From: Acidobacteriota bacterium
Lineage (GTDB): Bacteria > Acidobacteriota > Thermoanaerobaculia > Thermoanaerobaculales > Thermoanaerobaculaceae
Length of the DNA: 7,529 bases
Assembly: GCA_027458945.1 (NCBI GenBank)
Contig: DAIDOU010000169.1
Span: forward strand, 1 to 7,529
Direction: 5' to 3'
Shown: positions 5,595 to 7,529 of the stretch, piece after piece
How positions within the stretch are numbered: the stretch's first letter is position 1
Layout of the letters: each line of letters starts with the position of its first letter
Notes under the pieces: generated by a model
What the model was told of the DNA's origin: nothing
The model's database searches: none
What the model saw: only the letters and a program-made list of their open reading frames with translations
Position numbers and translations under genes: made by a program

Positions 5595-7529
5595 ATGCTC
5601 AAGACGCTCCGTGATCAGTTCACACACCTCAAGTGGATCCTGTGGTTCGTCGTCTTCCTGTTCGTGTTCTTCATCTTCGTGGACTGGGGCACGGGCCGCG
5701 CGAGAACGCGCGGACTGGCCGGCTTGGCGGCGCGCATCGGCAACGTCAGCATCTCCGAGGCCCAGTTCCTGCGCGAGGTGCGATCCACCGAGGAGCGTTA
5801 CAAGCAGATGTACGGCAAGCAGTTCGATGCGGTGCGCGATCAGCTCGATCTGGGCACGATCACGATGCAGAACCTCGTCGACCGCACGCTGCTTCTCGCC
5901 GAGGCGAAGAAGATGGGAATCGAGGTCACGGACAAGGAGCTCCTCGCCAAGATCGAGTCGTACCCTGCGTTCCGCCGCAGCGACGGCAGCTTCGTCGGCT
6001 CCGATCTGTACGCCCGCATCCTGCGCGCCAACCAGACCACGCCCGAGGAGTTCGAGGCCGGCCTGCGCCAGGACCTCGAGCTGTCCAAGCTGCAGGAGAC
6101 GCTCGCCGCCGGGATCGTGATCCCGGACGCCGACGTGGAGCGCGAGTACCGCCGCCGCAACGAGGCGGTCTCGTTCGACATGCTCTTCGTGCCGGTGGAC
6201 AAGGCGCTCGCCGGCGTGACCGTGACCGACGCCGATGCCAAGGCGTACTACGACGCCAACCAGGCGCGCTTCACCCATCCGGAACAGCGCCAGCTGCACT
6301 ACCTGCTGGTGGACGACGCCAAGCTCCGCCACTCCCTCACCGTGCCGGAGAGCCAGATCACCCAGTACTACACCACGCACCAGGACGAGTTCAAGGTGCC
6401 GGAAGAGGTGCAGGCCCGCCACATCCTGATCCGCCCGGCGACGCAGGACGGGGCGGGCTGGAAGGCGGCGCTGGCCAAGGCCGAAGCGGTGCGCGCCAAG
6501 GCGCTGCACGGCGACTTCGCGGCGCTCGCCAAGGAGTACTCGGACGACCCCGGCTCGAAGACGAACGGCGGCGACCTCGGCTGGTTCCCGCGCGGGCGCA
6601 TGGTCAAGGAGTTCGAGAACGCGGCGTTCGCCCTCAAGCCCGGCCAGGTCTCCGAGCCGGTCAAGAGCCAGTTCGGGTACCACATCATCAAGGTCGAAGC
6701 GTTCCGCCCGGCTGGGATCAAGCCGCTCGCCGAGGTGCGCGGCCAGATCAAGGACAAGCTCGTCGAGGGACTCGCGGACTCCGAGGGCAACCGGCGCGCG
6801 ACCGCGCTGCGCGACAAGATCGACGCGGCCAAGCTCACCACCGACGCGCAGTGGCAGGGGCTGGCCGGCGACGTCGTGACCTCCAACGTGACGCCGTTTT
6901 TCAGCGCGAACGACCAGGACATCCCCGGCCTCGGGCGTGATCCCGAGCTGCTCGCCGAGGTAAGCTCCGCGAAGGAAGGGTTCATCGGCGGCCCGCGGCG
7001 CAGCGACCGCGGCTGGTTCGTCTACCGCGTGAGCAAGGTCCGTCCGGCGGGCACCACCCCGTTCGCCGAGGCGAAGGACGAGGCGCTGGACGGCGCCAGG
7101 CGGACCAAGGCACTGGCGGCGCTGCGGAGCGAACTCGAGGCCAAGCGCGCCGCCCTCGCGGCGGCGCCGTTCGCGAGCCAGGCCGCCGCGCTCGGCGGCA
7201 CCGCGCAGACCGTGGCGGACCACAAGCGCGGCACTCCGATCGCGGGGATCGGGATGGTGCCGGCGCTCGACGACGCTGTCTTCGCGGCCGCGGTCGGCAC
7301 GCTCACGCCGGCCGTCACCGTCGGCGAGCGCGGCGTCGCGATCGCCAAGGTGACCGCCAAGAAGGCGTTCGACCCGCAGGCGTTCGCGGCCGCCAAGGCC
7401 TCGTTGCGCGAGAGCATGGTGCAGGAGTCGATGCAGCGGCTGATCAGCTCGATGGTGGCCGAGGCCAAGCGCGAGAACCCGGTGGTCATCAACCCCGAGG
7501 TCGTGAACCGCTTCAAGCCGAAGCGCGGA
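5595..7529 (+). CDS. ppiD: PpiD/SurA-like membrane-anchored parvulin peptidyl-prolyl isomerase (3' end beyond window)
   Basis: Periplasmic foldase that isomerises X-Pro bonds and chaperones exported and outer-membrane proteins. All 645 codons from ATG 5595 to the edge are open. PpiD proteins are about 620-650 residues, so little is probably missing. Architecture: an uncleaved N-terminal anchor (about 14-30, very Phe/Trp/Val-rich after HLK); a SurA_N-type chaperone region (about 45-250, LVDRTLLLAEAKKMGIEVTD and PAFRRSDGSFVG being typical); and a complete parvulin domain (about 270-368) with ARHILI (His276), YSDDPGSKTNGGDLGWFPRG (320-331 core) and FGYHIIKV (His363). The C-terminal region (about 380-645) is chaperone-like and repeats the parvulin end motif twice in degenerate form (from residues 473 and 580). 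The single N-terminal membrane anchor favours PpiD over soluble SurA. It is driven by its own promoter and is divergent from the mre operon. An antisense open frame across much of the gene is a composition artefact. Confidence 0.92.
   Translation, partial: MLKTLRDQFTHLKWILWFVVFLFVFFIFVDWGTGRARTRGLAGLAARIGNVSISEAQFLREVRSTEERYKQMYGKQFDAVRDQLDLGTITMQNLVDRTLLLAEAKKMGIEVTDKELLAKIESYPAFRRSDGSFVGSDLYARILRANQTTPEEFEAGLRQDLELSKLQETLAAGIVIPDADVEREYRRRNEAVSFDMLFVPVDKALAGVTVTDADAKAYYDANQARFTHPEQRQLHYLLVDDAKLRHSLTVPESQITQYYTTHQDEFKVPEEVQARHILIRPATQDGAGWKAALAKAEAVRAKALHGDFAALAKEYSDDPGSKTNGGDLGWFPRGRMVKEFENAAFALKPGQVSEPVKSQFGYHIIKVEAFRPAGIKPLAEVRGQIKDKLVEGLADSEGNRRATALRDKIDAAKLTTDAQWQGLAGDVVTSNVTPFFSANDQDIPGLGRDPELLAEVSSAKEGFIGGPRRSDRGWFVYRVSKVRPAGTTPFAEAKDEALDGARRTKALAALRSELEAKRAALAAAPFASQAAALGGTAQTVADHKRGTPIAGIGMVPALDDAVFAAAVGTLTPAVTVGERGVAIAKVTAKKAFDPQAFAAAKASLRESMVQESMQRLISSMVAEAKRENPVVINPEVVNRFKPKRG

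Noticed and set aside
5633..6940. 435-codon plus-strand open frame within the ppiD-like gene in another frame
   Set aside because: Arg/Gly/Pro/Ala-rich composition typical of a shifted reading of high-G+C coding DNA; the PpiD frame explains the same DNA with recognisable motifs.
5469..7223. 584-codon minus-strand open frame antisense to the ppiD-like gene
   Set aside because: Its product is Arg/Leu/Val/Gly/Glu-rich with no recognisable domain, and it lies exactly over a clear parvulin gene whose third codon positions are strongly G/C. High G+C suppresses stops in the antisense frame. It also runs into the divergent promoter region.
1..7529. Search for tRNA/rRNA genes, CRISPR arrays, insertion sequences, attachment sites and intrinsic terminators
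   Set aside because: Nothing was seen by eye. The window is almost wholly coding, both outer genes run off the edges, and no hairpin followed by a T run is apparent.

Overview
The window is a compact, high-G+C stretch (clearly above 60% by eye, not counted) from a Gram-negative-type bacterium. It holds six protein genes and almost no non-coding DNA. Five minus-strand genes form one convoy read right to left: a FecR-domain envelope protein, mreB, mreC, mreD and mrdA (PBP2, cut off by the left edge). A sixth gene, on the plus strand, diverges from them and encodes a membrane-anchored parvulin-type foldase of the PpiD/SurA kind (open at the right edge). Inner-membrane MreBCD/PBP2 plus a PpiD-like periplasmic chaperone point to a rod-shaped diderm. 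The FecR/fibronectin-III/Ig-like architecture and the high G+C make me think of Acidobacteriota (for example a Thermoanaerobaculia-like lineage), but that is an impression and not something the sequence proves.

Layout: 1-1674 (-) mrdA 5' part; 1671-2174 (-) mreD; 2171-2980 (-) mreC; 2982-4007 (-) mreB; 4015-5466 (-) FecR-domain protein; 5467-5594 divergent control region with a good sigma70-like promoter for the plus-strand gene and a weaker candidate for the minus-strand operon; 5595-7529 (+) ppiD-like gene. Junctions inside the minus-strand operon are extremely tight: 7 nt, 1 nt, then two 4-nt ATGA overlaps. This is strong evidence for one transcript with coupled translation.

How it fits together: MreB (cytoplasmic actin-like filament), MreC (periplasmic scaffold), MreD (membrane protein) and PBP2 (transpeptidase) are the core of the elongasome that builds the lateral cell wall; rodA would be expected just beyond the left edge. 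The unusual member is the first gene of the operon. It encodes a single-pass membrane protein with a large periplasmic part: a helical hairpin, a FecR domain, a fibronectin-III-like domain and a C-terminal Ig-like domain. No sigma factor or TonB receptor gene accompanies it here, so it is unlikely to be a classical FecR regulator. It is a candidate, uncharacterised cell-envelope partner of the elongasome, and is the most interesting item in the window. The divergent foldase gene would serve outer-membrane or periplasmic protein folding and shares the control region.
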